NCBI RefSeq assembly: GCF_001984105.1
Contig: NZ_MTQM01000008.1
Location: forward strand, 806,001 to 870,000
Origin: Microbacterium sp. CSI-V
GTDB taxonomy: Bacteria > Actinomycetota > Actinomycetes > Actinomycetales > Microbacteriaceae
Direction: 5' to 3'
Length of the DNA stretch: 64,000 nucleotides
Part shown: positions 34,891-43,939 of the stretch, piece after piece
Position numbering within the stretch: position 1 is the first letter of the stretch
Layout of the letters: each line of letters opens with the position of its first letter
Notes under the pieces: generated by a model
Database searches by the model: none
Told to the model about the DNA's origin: nothing
What the model saw: the letters and a program-made list of their open reading frames with translations, nothing else
Made by a program: the position numbers and the translations under genes

Positions 34891-36864
34891 ATGACCCAGA
34901 CCCCCCGATCCGGTCTCGCGCTCGACGAACTGAGCGACGAGATCCGCCCCCAGGACGACCTGTTCCGCCACGTGAACGGCCGCTGGCTGGAGCGCACCGA
35001 AATCCCCGACGACAAAGCCCGATGGGGCAGCTTCCATCTCATCGCCGAACAGGCGGAGAAGGACGTCCGCACCATCGTGGAGGAGTCGCAGCAGGCCGAG
35101 CCGGGCAGCGAAGCCCGCAAGATCGGCGACCTGTTCGCGAGCTTCCTGGACACCGACCGCATCGAGGAGGCGGGAGCGGCGCCGCTGGCGGATCAGCTCG
35201 CCCGCGTCGACGCCGTGACCGACGTGCCCGGCTTCCTCCGTCTCGTCGGGGAGCTCGAGCGCGACGGCGTGAGCGGCCTGCTGACCCTGTTCGTCGAGCC
35301 CGACCCGGGCGACCCCACCCGCTACGTCCCCGTGATCTACCAGGGCGGCCTGTCGCTCCCCGATGAGAGCTACTACCGGCTCGAGAACTTCGCCGAGACG
35401 CGTGCCGCCTACCGCGCGCACATCCAGCGCATGTTCGAGCTGGCCGGGGTCGCCGAGCCGGCGGCATCCGCCGATCGTGTCTTCGCCCTCGAGACCGAGC
35501 TCGCGACGCACCACTGGTCGCGCGAAGACAGCCGCGACGCCGTGAAGACCTACAACCTGCGCACGTGGGACGAGATGGTCGGCCTCGCCGGCCTCGACCT
35601 CGTGCCGTGGCGCGCGGGTGTCGCCCCGGGGCACGAGGACGCCTTCGCCGAGGTCGTCGTCTACCAGCCGAGCTTCATCGAGTCCCTCGGCGCACTGCTG
35701 GTCGACGAGCGCCTCGAGGACTGGAAGGCGTGGCTGCGGTTCGCCGTCGTGCACTCCGCCGCGGCGTTCCTGTCGGAGGAGTTCGTGGCCGAGAACTTCG
35801 CGTTCTACGGCACGCAGCTCACCGGTGTGCCGGTGAACCGCGAGCGGTGGAAGCGCGGCGTCGGCCTCGTCGAGGCGGCGCTCGGCGAAGCCGTCGGCAA
35901 GGTGTACGTCGAGCGGCACTTCCCGCCCGCGGCGAAGGATGCCATGGACGTCCTCGTGAAGAACCTGATCGAGGCCTACCGCGAGTCGATCACCGCGCTG
36001 GAGTGGATGACGCCCGAGACCCGGGAGCGCGCGCTCGTCAAGCTCGACGCGTTCACGCCCAAGATCGGTTACCCGGTGAAGTGGAAGGACTACTCCGACC
36101 TCGAGATCGAGGCCGGCGACCTCGTCGGGAACGTCCGCCGCGCCCACGTGTGGGAGCACGACCGGCAGCTCGCGAAGGTCGGTCAGCCGATCGACCGCGA
36201 CGAGTGGTACATGACCCCGCAGACCGTCAACGCGTACTACAACCCGCTGATGAACGAGATCGTGTTCCCCGCGGCGATCCTGCAGTACCCGTTCTTCGAC
36301 GCCGAGCGCGATGCGGCCGCCAACTACGGCGGGATCGGCGCGGTCATCGGCCACGAGATCGGTCACGGGTTCGACGACCAGGGCAGCCGCTTCGACGGCG
36401 ACGGGTCGCTGCGCGACTGGTGGACGGATGCCGACCGCTCGGCGTTCGAGGAGCGCACCAAGGCGCTCATCGCCCAGTACGAGGCGCTCGTCCCCGAGGG
36501 CCTGAGCGAGGAGCACCACGTCAACGGCGCCCTCACGATCGGCGAGAACATCGGCGACCTCGGGGGCCTGGGCATCGCGCTCCGCGCCTACCGGCTGTCG
36601 CTCGGTGCGGACGAGCCCGCCGACGGTCCCGAGGTCGACGGGTACAGCGGCATCCAGAGGCTCCTGCTCAGCTGGGCGCAGATCTGGCAGCAGAAGGGCC
36701 GGGATGCCGAGACCATCCGCCTGCTGACGATCGACCCGCACTCGCCGAACGAATTCCGTTGCAACCAGATCGTGCGCAACATCGATGCGTTCTACGACGC
36801 GTTCGAGGTCACCGAGGGCGATGCCCTGTGGCTCGACGCGGACCAGCGCGTCACCATTTGGTGA
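34891..36864 (+). CDS. M13 family metallopeptidase (neprilysin-like)
   Basis: 657 aa. Zinc site IGHEIGHGFDDQGSRFDGDG (H-E-x-x-H), third ligand in ENIGDLGGLGIALRAY (E-x-x-x-D), and NAYYNP (N-A-x-Y) for substrate binding; the N-terminal peptidase_M13_N domain is present. No signal peptide, so it acts in the cytoplasm, probably on small peptides. TATCCT lies 6 nt before the ATG (leaderless). Length is normal for bacterial members. Confidence 0.93.
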   Translation: MTQTPRSGLALDELSDEIRPQDDLFRHVNGRWLERTEIPDDKARWGSFHLIAEQAEKDVRTIVEESQQAEPGSEARKIGDLFASFLDTDRIEEAGAAPLADQLARVDAVTDVPGFLRLVGELERDGVSGLLTLFVEPDPGDPTRYVPVIYQGGLSLPDESYYRLENFAETRAAYRAHIQRMFELAGVAEPAASADRVFALETELATHHWSREDSRDAVKTYNLRTWDEMVGLAGLDLVPWRAGVAPGHEDAFAEVVVYQPSFIESLGALLVDERLEDWKAWLRFAVVHSAAAFLSEEFVAENFAFYGTQLTGVPVNRERWKRGVGLVEAALGEAVGKVYVERHFPPAAKDAMDVLVKNLIEAYRESITALEWMTPETRERALVKLDAFTPKIGYPVKWKDYSDLEIEAGDLVGNVRRAHVWEHDRQLAKVGQPIDRDEWYMTPQTVNAYYNPLMNEIVFPAAILQYPFFDAERDAAANYGGIGAVIGHEIGHGFDDQGSRFDGDGSLRDWWTDADRSAFEERTKALIAQYEALVPEGLSEEHHVNGALTIGENIGDLGGLGIALRAYRLSLGADEPADGPEVDGYSGIQRLLLSWAQIWQQKGRDAETIRLLTIDPHSPNEFRCNQIVRNIDAFYDAFEVTEGDALWLDADQRVTIW

Positions 36865-36906
36865 GGTCGCGTTTGTTGCTCTCCTGACCCGGAAGGAGCC
36901 ACGCTC

Positions 36907-37875
36907 GTGGGCATGCCACCGGTTCCCGAGCCTGCCGCACCCGAACCTTCCGGAGGGTCCGTGGAATCGTCGCGACGCGACGCCCCGGCCCTCCGGGGTT
37001 CGGCGCGGAAGGGACCTCGACGCCTGCCGCGACGGGCGGCCGCCGGTCGCCGATCGTTCACGGCGACGCTTCGCGCGCTCGACGAGCTCGCGGCATCCGG
37101 GGCGAAGGTGTCGGTGCGCATCGACGATCTCGACGGTGGCTCCGCGGTGCTCGAGGGCGACGATTTCGTCACGCTGCCGGTCGCCGGACTGGGCGTCGTC
37201 CCGCTGCTGGTCGAGGTGGCCGCGGCGATCGAGGCCGGCCGTGTCGAGGCTCTCGAGATCATCGACCGCGCCACGGTCCACACCGCGTCGGCCGGGGGAG
37301 TGTGGCAGCACCTGAAGGCTCCGGCGCTGCCGCTGGCGGACGTGGCGGTGCTCGCGGCGTCCGCCGGGGACGCGCTGGCGGCGAACGCGCTCCTGCAACG
37401 GGTGGGGCTGCCCGCAGTCCGCGCGCGCATCGAGCAGCTGGGGCTGCGGCGCACCGCCCTCCTCGACCGCTTCCGCGACGACCGCGGACCCGACGACGCT
37501 CCGCACGTCGCGCTGTCGACCGCGCGCGAGATGGCCTCCGTGTTCGCCGGACTCGTCAACTCCACGGTCGTGTCACCGGGGGTCAGTGCCCAGGTCGCGG
37601 AATGGCTGAGCCTGAACCACGACCTGTCGCTGGTGGCATCCGCGACCGGTCTCGACCCGTTCGCCCACGAGAACGACCGCCACGGTCTGCTGTTCGTCAA
37701 CAAGACCGGCCGATCCGAGGGCGTGCGCGCCGAAGCGGGCGTGCTCGGCGGCCCGCGCGCGGGAGTCGCCTACGCGCTCATCGCGAACTTCGACGACCTC
37801 TCGATCGCGCACCGTCTGCGCGCGCACGACGCGTTCCGCGTGCTGGGCGTGGAGCTGATGGAGTACGTGTACTGA
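36907..37875 (+). CDS. Class A beta-lactamase-fold protein lacking the active-site Ser and Lys
   Basis: 322 aa. The overall pattern matches serine beta-lactamase-like hydrolases: the segment before helix 2 (LPVAGLGVVPLLVEVAAAIEAG), AANALLQRVGLPAVRARIEQLGLRRTALL, LSTAREMASVFAGLV and the third motif NKTGRSEGVRAEAGVL. Where active enzymes have S-x-x-K, this protein has G-L-G-V, and the S-D-N loop is also altered. KTG is intact. It is therefore probably a binding or scaffolding pseudoenzyme. There is no clear signal peptide; the first 45 residues are Pro/Arg-rich. GTG with GAAGGAG upstream. Confidence 0.8.
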   Translation: MGMPPVPEPAAPEPSGGSVESSRRDAPALRGSARKGPRRLPRRAAAGRRSFTATLRALDELAASGAKVSVRIDDLDGGSAVLEGDDFVTLPVAGLGVVPLLVEVAAAIEAGRVEALEIIDRATVHTASAGGVWQHLKAPALPLADVAVLAASAGDALAANALLQRVGLPAVRARIEQLGLRRTALLDRFRDDRGPDDAPHVALSTAREMASVFAGLVNSTVVSPGVSAQVAEWLSLNHDLSLVASATGLDPFAHENDRHGLLFVNKTGRSEGVRAEAGVLGGPRAGVAYALIANFDDLSIAHRLRAHDAFRVLGVELMEYVY

Positions 37876-37942
37876 CGGCGGGTTATCCCGCAACTCGCCC
37901 CGGAACGCAATCCCTCCGTGCGCAATGCGGCCCGGTGGGAAT

Positions 37943-37962
37943 CTGGTGCCCCCGAACACCAG
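37943..37962. promoter_or_regulatory. Small hairpin just before a ribosome binding site
   Basis: CTGGTG / CACCAG with an 8-nt loop ends directly against AGAAAGGA, the RBS of the 37977 gene. It could modulate translation or be the end of a processed leader. A short palindrome GCGGG-TTAT-CCCGC at 37878-37891 follows the upstream stop and may terminate that transcript. Confidence 0.3.
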
Positions 37963-37976
37963 AAAGGACTGGGACG

Positions 37977-38252
37977 ATGTCCGACACCACCGCATCCACC
38001 GACCCGTTCGCCGACTCCGCCGGCCCCGAGGGGCACTCGATCACCGATTGGACCGACCTCGGTCGCGAGATGTGGTCGTACCTCACCGGCCGCGGCGCCG
38101 CGGTCAACTACTCGTTCGTCGACATGACCGTCGAGGTGCCCCGCGACATCGGCCCCGACGCCCCCCGCGCGACGTGGAAGCTCAACGGCACCCTCCGCGT
38201 CACCACGAGCGACGACACCGCGCCGGGCTCCGACCCGTACCGCGGCAACTGA
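37977..38252 (+). CDS. Conserved-looking 91-aa protein, unknown
   Basis: 91 aa, acidic: SDTTASTDPFADSAGPEGHS, then ITDWTDLGREMWSYLTGRGAAVNYSFVDMTVEVPRDIG and a beta-strand end WKLNGTLRVTTSD. No membrane segment. AGAAAGGA precedes the ATG. It is 14 bp upstream of the FHA gene and likely co-transcribed, suggesting a joint role, but no domain is recognised. Confidence 0.7.
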   Translation: MSDTTASTDPFADSAGPEGHSITDWTDLGREMWSYLTGRGAAVNYSFVDMTVEVPRDIGPDAPRATWKLNGTLRVTTSDDTAPGSDPYRGN

Positions 38253-38266
38253 GAGCGGGCGCCGTC

Positions 38267-39154
38267 ATGGTGCGCCTCGACATCGACCTCGCCTTCTCCG
38301 AGAAGGAGACGGGGACGGATGCCGCGCTCCCCCCGTTCGAGGGAACGATCACCGCCGCGGGTTCCGAGGTGCGCGTGACCATCAGCGACCCGTCGCGGCT
38401 GCCCGGCAACGGTCGCCGCACCCTCGCCGAGCTCTCCACGGTCGCCGACGCGCTCGCTGCCCGCGGAATCTCGGTGCGCGTGGAGGGGCCGGACGGCCCG
38501 ATCCTGCACCTCGGCGACGTCAAGAGCAGTCTCCTGCAGCGGGTCGTGACCGGCTCGCCGCACATCCGACTCGGGTCCGTCGCGGCGCTGGCACCGCTGC
38601 TCACCCGCCGCAACGGGGGCCAGGCGCTCACGTTCCCGGTGCCGCCGGGGACGCCGCTGCCGCTCGTGCCGACCGTCAACCGGTTCGTTCCGCGCCGGAT
38701 CACGACGACGCACTACACCCCCGGGTCGGGCCGGCCGCGCCTGATCTTCGCCGTCGGCTCCTCATCGTGGAACGGATCGCGCCCGCGCGAGTTCGACCTG
38801 CTCCCGACGAAGACCGTGATCGGGTCCGGCGACGAGGCCGACCTGCGTCTGCCCGGCCTCGCGCCCGTCCACGCCGAGATCCGGCACGAGGGCGACGACG
38901 AGTACGTCCTGTACGGATTCGACGTCGTCGGCGGCGGCGGTGCCGCGGTCGAGGGGCGTCGCGGTAACGGCCGCATCCTGCGCACGGGCGCGCGGATCGA
39001 GCTCGGCGACTGGCGCCTGGCGTACTTCCGCGCGGAGTGGGCCGATCACGGCCGTCCGTACGGCGGTCGTGTCGGCGGCGAGCTCGCGCGTCAGCGCAAG
39101 CAACCGCCGCGGGGAGGCACGGGCCCCCTGGCCGCGGCATCCGACCCCGACTGA
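38267..39154 (+). CDS. FHA domain-containing protein
   Basis: 295 aa. The N-terminal 170 residues are beta-rich and unassigned. The C-terminal part (about 190-265) has the FHA layout: TKTVIGSGDEADLRLPGLAPVHAEIRHEGDDEYVLYGF and a late ARIELGDWRLAYFR strand. FHA domains bind phosphothreonine. The usual S-R-x-H core appears as A-P-V-H-A, so binding strength is uncertain. ATG at 38267; no Ser/Thr kinase gene is nearby. Confidence 0.8.
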   Translation: MVRLDIDLAFSEKETGTDAALPPFEGTITAAGSEVRVTISDPSRLPGNGRRTLAELSTVADALAARGISVRVEGPDGPILHLGDVKSSLLQRVVTGSPHIRLGSVAALAPLLTRRNGGQALTFPVPPGTPLPLVPTVNRFVPRRITTTHYTPGSGRPRLIFAVGSSSWNGSRPREFDLLPTKTVIGSGDEADLRLPGLAPVHAEIRHEGDDEYVLYGFDVVGGGGAAVEGRRGNGRILRTGARIELGDWRLAYFRAEWADHGRPYGGRVGGELARQRKQPPRGGTGPLAAASDPD

Positions 39155-39194
39155 GTCGACCCGCGCACGCCGAGACCGCATCCGTCGGACAGTG

Positions 39195-40424
39195 TCAGGC
39201 GGATGCCGTCTCGGCGGGCCCGCTCTCGGGCGCCACCACCCGCCACACGCTCCGCGTCGACGCGGCCACGAGCGTCGCCGCCACGACGAGCGCGGCGCAG
39301 GTCCACAGCACCGGGGTCGTTCCGACCGCGTGGGCGGCCGGACCGACGACCGCCTCGCCCAGGGGCACGGCGATGAACGACCCGACCATGTCGTAGGAGT
39401 AGACGCGCGAGAGCGCGTCGCGGGGGATGTGCGACTGCAGCGATTGGTCCCAGGCGATCGCGAAGAGCTCGATGGCGAAGCCGCCGAGCGCGAAGCCGAC
39501 GAGCAGCACGGGCACCACGGGAGCCGCCGCGAGGGTCGCGACCGGAACCGCGGCGAACGCCATCGCGGCGACGCCGATCCCGAGGGCGCGACGGGGCCGC
39601 CAGCGCAGCGCGACCACCGCCCCCAGCGCGAGGCCCAGCGTCTGCGCGCCGATGACGAACCCCCACGCCGAGCGACCGATCGTCTCGTCCGCCACGACCG
39701 GCCCGAGCACCGCGACCGCACCGGTGAACGCGGCGTTCAGGACGGCGAACTGCAGGACCACGATCCACACCCAGGAGCGGCTCGTGAACTCCCGCCACCC
39801 CTCGCGCAGGTCCGCGATCATCGATGTCCGCGGCGCCGCAGCGCGTTCGGGCAGGCGCAGCCGGGAGAAGAACACGGCTGCGGCCGCGAACGCGGCGGCA
39901 TCCACGGCCAGTCCCCAGCCCGGTCCGACCGAGGCGATCAGGATGCCACCCGCCGAGGCGCCGAGGATCGTGCCGCCGTTGAGTCCCAGGCGCAGCAGCG
40001 CGTTGGCCGAGCGCAGCTGGTCGGGCGGGACGGTGTCGGGCACGAGCGCGGCGGACGCGGGCAGGCTCACGCCGGCCACCGCGCCGTTGAGGATGCTCAA
40101 CACGACCAACGCGGGCACGGTCGCGGACCCGGTCACGACGAGGGCGGCGACAGCGCCCTGCGTGAGCGCGGCCGCGACTGACGTCCCGACGAGCAGGAGA
40201 TTGCGGGGGAGGCGGTCGGCGAGGACCCCGCCGAAGAGCAGGACGGCGACGTTCGCGATCGAACGGGCCGCGACGACGAGCCCCAGGTCGGCGGCCGAGC
40301 CCGTGAGGTCGAGCACGGCGAAGGCGAGGGCGATCGGGGCGACGGCGTTGCCCACGATGCTCGTCGTCCGCGCCGCGAGCAGCCACCGGAAGGCGGCGTG
40401 GCGCCACGGGCCCCAGCCGCTCAC
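39195..40424 (-). CDS. MFS transporter (MFS_3 / EntS-like)
   Basis: 409 aa, about 12 helices. N-terminal FRWLLAARTTSIVGNAVAPIALAFAVLDLTGSAADLGLVVAARSIANV and LADRLPRNLLLVGT (loop 2-3 motif). Such exporters move siderophores, drugs or other small molecules. GTG at 40424 overlaps the ArsR stop (GTGA), so it is translationally coupled with and probably controlled by that regulator. Confidence 0.87.
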   Translation of the reverse strand: MSGWGPWRHAAFRWLLAARTTSIVGNAVAPIALAFAVLDLTGSAADLGLVVAARSIANVAVLLFGGVLADRLPRNLLLVGTSVAAALTQGAVAALVVTGSATVPALVVLSILNGAVAGVSLPASAALVPDTVPPDQLRSANALLRLGLNGGTILGASAGGILIASVGPGWGLAVDAAAFAAAAVFFSRLRLPERAAAPRTSMIADLREGWREFTSRSWVWIVVLQFAVLNAAFTGAVAVLGPVVADETIGRSAWGFVIGAQTLGLALGAVVALRWRPRRALGIGVAAMAFAAVPVATLAAAPVVPVLLVGFALGGFAIELFAIAWDQSLQSHIPRDALSRVYSYDMVGSFIAVPLGEAVVGPAAHAVGTTPVLWTCAALVVAATLVAASTRSVWRVVAPESGPAETASA

Positions 40425-40945
40425 GGGCGTTCCAGCCGGAAGAGCGCGGCTGTCATCGAGACCGGCTGCGTCCCGGGGCTCCGCGGCGGCCGGGCGGCGG
40501 CGTGCAGGAGGGCGGAGGCCTCGGCGACGTGGTGCACCACCCGTCGCCACACCTCGGGATCGACCCACAGTTCGGCGTCGGTCGTGACGCCGGGACCGTC
40601 GGCGCGCCGACGTGCGCGACGCCGCAGCTCCTCGATGAGCGCTTCGACGTAGGACGCCTCGTCCTCGGCGGGGACGCGCGGCGCCGGGGGCGCGTCGGGA
40701 TCGATCCGGCGCGAGGACGACTCGTGGCGGTAGCGCTTGGCATCCCCGCCCCGGAGGCGCACGGTCTCGACGACGCGGATCAGACCCACCCGCTCGAGCA
40801 CGCGGAGGTGGTAGCTCGCCGAAGCCTGCGAAACGCCGAGCTCCCGCCCGACCTCGGCGGCGCTCATGGCCGCTCCGGTCAGCAGGGACAGCATTCGGAG
40901 CCGGAGCGGGTGCGCCGTGGTGCGAAGCTCGTCGATGCGGGACAT
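40421..40945 (-). CDS. ArsR-type winged-helix transcriptional regulator
   Basis: 174 aa. HTH at residues 5-75: LRTTAHPLRLRMLSLLTGAAMSAAEVGRELGVSQASASYHLRVLERVGLIRVVE. The metal-binding C-V-C motif of true ArsR is absent, so the signal is probably not an arsenic-type metal. A C-terminal helical region follows. Co-transcribed with the MFS exporter, a usual repressor-pump arrangement. Confidence 0.88.
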   Translation of the reverse strand: MSRIDELRTTAHPLRLRMLSLLTGAAMSAAEVGRELGVSQASASYHLRVLERVGLIRVVETVRLRGGDAKRYRHESSSRRIDPDAPPAPRVPAEDEASYVEALIEELRRRARRRADGPGVTTDAELWVDPEVWRRVVHHVAEASALLHAAARPPRSPGTQPVSMTAALFRLERP

Positions 40946-41010
40946 CCCCCGATGCTCGCGCGGCGGGGGCCGACCGTCAAATGTCTCTTTGGGGGTCGGT
41001 GACCCCGGCC

Positions 41011-41898
41011 TCAGGACGTGAAGACGATGGTGTGGTTGCCGCTGCGGATGATGCGGTCCTCGGCGTGCCACAGCACGGCTCGCGAGAGCACCTGACGCTC
41101 GACGTCGGCACCGCGGCGCGCGAGCTCGGCGGCCGAGTCGGCGTGGGTGACGCGGATCGTGTCCTGCTCGATGATCGGACCCTCGTCGAGGTCGCCGGTG
41201 ACGTAGTGCGAGGTCGCGCCGATGAGCTTGACGCCGCGTTCCTTGGCCTTCTTGTACGGCTCCGCGCCGATGAAGGCGGGCAGGAAGGAGTGGTGGATGT
41301 TGATCACCGGCACCCCGATCTTCTCGAGGAAGTCGGGCGAGAGGATCTGCATGTACCGCGCGAGCACGACGAAGTCGACGTTGCCGACGAGCAGCTCGAG
41401 GATGCGGGCCTCGGATGCCGACTTGTCGGGGCCGGGGGTCGAGGGGACGTGGAAGAACGGCACGCCGAACGAGCGGACGTCCTCCGCCGAGGTCGTGTGG
41501 TTGGACACGACCATGGGGATGCTCACGGGCAGGTCGCCGCGGCGGTGGCGCCACAGCAGGTCGAGCAGGCAGTGGTCCTGCTTGGACGCGAGGATCGCCA
41601 TGCGCTTCGGGGTGGCGAGGTCGGTGAGCTTCCACTCGAGCTCGAACCCGTCGCGGAGCGTGCGGTGGAGATCCGCCTGGATCTCGGGCAGGGATGCCGC
41701 GAGGTCGGGGCGGTGGAACACCACGCGCTGGAAGTACGCCCCACCGCGCGTGCCGTCGGAGTACTGGTCGAAGGCGACGATGTTGCCGCCCTGACGGGCG
41801 ATGAGAGCCGAGACCGCGGCGATGATGCCGGGGGTGTCGCTGCCGTGGACGATGAGGCACGCGTGATCGGGCTGCAGGTGGGGGCTCGCGGAGACCAT
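41011..41898 (-). CDS. purU: Formyltetrahydrofolate deformylase
   Basis: 295 aa. N-terminal ACT domain (HACLIVHGSDTPGIIAAVSALIARQGGNIVAFDQYSD) and a formyltransferase-like domain with SNHTTSAEDVRSFGVPFFHVP, the catalytic INIHHSFLPAFIG and IGATSHYVTGDLDEGPIIEQD. It hydrolyses 10-formyl-THF to formate and THF, balancing one-carbon pools. ATG at 41898 with CAGAAT exactly 6 nt upstream. Confidence 0.95.
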   Translation of the reverse strand: MVSASPHLQPDHACLIVHGSDTPGIIAAVSALIARQGGNIVAFDQYSDGTRGGAYFQRVVFHRPDLAASLPEIQADLHRTLRDGFELEWKLTDLATPKRMAILASKQDHCLLDLLWRHRRGDLPVSIPMVVSNHTTSAEDVRSFGVPFFHVPSTPGPDKSASEARILELLVGNVDFVVLARYMQILSPDFLEKIGVPVINIHHSFLPAFIGAEPYKKAKERGVKLIGATSHYVTGDLDEGPIIEQDTIRVTHADSAAELARRGADVERQVLSRAVLWHAEDRIIRSGNHTIVFTS

Positions 41899-41939
41899 CG
41901 GACCATTCTGCCGTGCCCCGGTGACGGCGATGACCACCG

Positions 41940-42002
41940 CCCCCGCCCTCGGCCGACCCGCCCCCGCCCTCGGCCGACCCGCCTCCGCCCTCAGCCGACT
42001 CG
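41940..42002. repeat. Three 21-bp tandem repeats upstream of purU
   Basis: Three copies of CCCCCGCCCTCGGCCGACC-type units (41940-41960, 41961-41981, 41982-42002), the first two identical and the third with four changes. They lie between divergent genes and may affect either promoter or be neutral. Confidence 0.75.
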
Positions 42003-42098
42003 CGCGCGGCCGCGCGGACCGCGGTGTCGGCGCCCGCGACTAGCCTGGTGGATGCCGCTGTGTGCGGCATCCCCTCCCCTCTTCTCCCAGGAACCACC

Positions 42099-43415
42099 GT
42101 GATCAGCAGCCTCGAACGCCCCGGCTGGCGGACGTGGACGCTGTGGGGCGTGGGCGTCCTCGCCTACGTCGTGTCGATCGTCAACCGCACGTCGCTGTCG
42201 GCGGTGGGCGTGGATGCCGCCACCCGGTTCCAGGCCGACGCCTCGGCGCTGTCGATGTTCGCGGTGATCCAGCTGTTCGTCTACGGCGCGATGCAGATCC
42301 CCGTCGGACTGCTGCTCGACCGCTTCGGCGCACGACCGATGATCGCGATCGGCATGCTGCTCATGGCGGCGGGCCAGTTGGTCATGGCGTTCGCGGACGC
42401 GGTGGGGATCGGCATCCTCGCCCGCGTCCTCATCGGCGCGGGCGACGCGATGATCTTCCCGAGCGTCCTGCGCGTGATCGCGACGTGGTTCCCGGCGCAA
42501 CGTGCGCCGGTGCTCGTGCAGCTGACGGGGATCATCGGTCAGCTCGGCCAGATCGTCGCCGTGGTGCCGCTCGCCGCGCTCCTGCACGCGACGAGCTGGA
42601 GCGTCGCCTTCGGCAGCGTCGCGGGGCTCGGCGTGCTGTTCGCCGTCCTCACGTACGCGATCATCCGCAACCGTCCGCCCGAGCGGCGCGACGATGCGGT
42701 CGACACGTCAGTCGACACCCAGACCGGCACGATCCGCGTCGTCACCTCGGCAGCCGATCTGCGGCAGGGCTTTCGAGAGTCGTGGGCGCACCCCGGCACC
42801 CGTCTCGGATTCTGGTCGCACTTCGCCACGCCCTTCGCCGGCACGGCGTTCATGCTGCTGTGGGGCTTCCCCTTCCTCACCGCCGGTGAGGGGCTGCCTC
42901 CCGCGACCGCGTCGGGCATCATGACGCTCTTCGTGCTGTTCGGCATCGTGAGCGGGCCGGTGATCGGAGCCCTGTCCAGTCGGCATCCGCGTCGCCGGTC
43001 GCGCTGGCTCGTGCTGCCCACCGTGGTGTTCCAGGCGCTCGTCTGGATCGTCGTCGCGGCCTGGCCGGGACCGGCGCCCCTGTGGCTGCTGATCGTGCTG
43101 ATGTTCGCGCTCGCGACCGGTGGCCCGGCGTCGATGATCGCGTTCGACCACGCGCGCACCTTCACGCCCAGCCATCGCCTGAGCACCGCGACCGGCATCG
43201 TGAACGGCGGCGGCTTCCTCGCCGCGCTCCTCGCAATCCTCTTCATCGGTATCGCGATGGACGTGCAGGGCGCGGGCACCCCCGACACCTACTCTCTGGA
43301 TGCCTTCCGCCTGGCGTTCCTCACGCAGGTGCCGCTGTGGCTGCTCGGGGGGATCGCGATCGTCGTCGAGCGCGGTCGCACGATCCGACACGTCGGCGGG
43401 ACGCTCCCGCGCTGA
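42099..43415 (+). CDS. MFS transporter
   Basis: 438 aa with 12 helices and a central cytoplasmic loop rich in Arg/Asp. N-terminal WGVGVLAYVVSIVNRTSLSAVGVDAATRF and the loop 2-3 motif LLLDRFGARPMI place it with the anion:cation symporter/nitrate-sugar-phosphate type MFS. The substrate is unknown. GTG at 42099 preceded by CAGGA. Divergent from purU across the 21-bp repeats. Confidence 0.85.
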   Translation: MISSLERPGWRTWTLWGVGVLAYVVSIVNRTSLSAVGVDAATRFQADASALSMFAVIQLFVYGAMQIPVGLLLDRFGARPMIAIGMLLMAAGQLVMAFADAVGIGILARVLIGAGDAMIFPSVLRVIATWFPAQRAPVLVQLTGIIGQLGQIVAVVPLAALLHATSWSVAFGSVAGLGVLFAVLTYAIIRNRPPERRDDAVDTSVDTQTGTIRVVTSAADLRQGFRESWAHPGTRLGFWSHFATPFAGTAFMLLWGFPFLTAGEGLPPATASGIMTLFVLFGIVSGPVIGALSSRHPRRRSRWLVLPTVVFQALVWIVVAAWPGPAPLWLLIVLMFALATGGPASMIAFDHARTFTPSHRLSTATGIVNGGGFLAALLAILFIGIAMDVQGAGTPDTYSLDAFRLAFLTQVPLWLLGGIAIVVERGRTIRHVGGTLPR

Positions 43416-43424
43416 GCCGCCCGC

Positions 43425-43829
43425 TCAGCCCTGCCCGGTGAGGCGGCCCCACAGGTCGCCGACGATGGGCGCCAGGTCGGACGCGCGTTCCGCCGACCCG
43501 GTGGCCACGGCGACCAGCGGGAACGCCGTCACCGCCAGCGCGACCATCACGGCCAGGACGGTCCACACGATCGCGGTCGCCGTGCGGCGGCGGGTCAGGG
43601 CAGCGAGGAGGAGTCCCGCGCAGACGACGACCCCGGCCAGTGCCACGAGGGTCACGCTCGCCGCCGGGAAGGGGACGAGCCCGACCGTGGATGCCGTGGC
43701 CCCGGCGAGGAACCCGACGAGCGGCAGGAACAGTCCCGCCGCGATCACGACGACGAGAACGGTCCCGATCCCCGCCGTCACGAGGACTCCGCGCGGTCGG
43801 CGGGCGGTCGTGATGCGTCCGGCTCTCAT
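43425..43829 (-). CDS. Membrane protein, unknown (three helices)
   Basis: 134 aa with segments VLVTAGIGTVLVVVIAAGLFLP, FPAASVTLVALAGVVVCAGLLLA and AIVWTVLAVMVALAVTAFPLVAV. The N-terminus is basic. ATG at 43829 with GAGGACGAC upstream is preferred over an earlier in-frame start. Family not recognised. Convergent with the MFS gene, 9 bp apart. Confidence 0.7.
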   Translation of the reverse strand: MRAGRITTARRPRGVLVTAGIGTVLVVVIAAGLFLPLVGFLAGATASTVGLVPFPAASVTLVALAGVVVCAGLLLAALTRRRTATAIVWTVLAVMVALAVTAFPLVAVATGSAERASDLAPIVGDLWGRLTGQG

Positions 43830-43939
43830 GTGTCGTCCTCTCGTCCGGGCCCGGGCGATCCGGGGCTTCACGGATAGGACGGTGTGCGCGGGCGCTTCGT
43901 CACGCCGCGGCGGGATCCCGCGTGGCTCGGCGCGGCATC

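Noticed and set aside
32827-37506. Minus-strand open frame of more than 1,500 codons
   Set aside because: It spans the lipoprotein, MATE, M13 peptidase and beta-lactamase-fold genes in a non-coding frame with repetitive basic composition and no recognisable domain.
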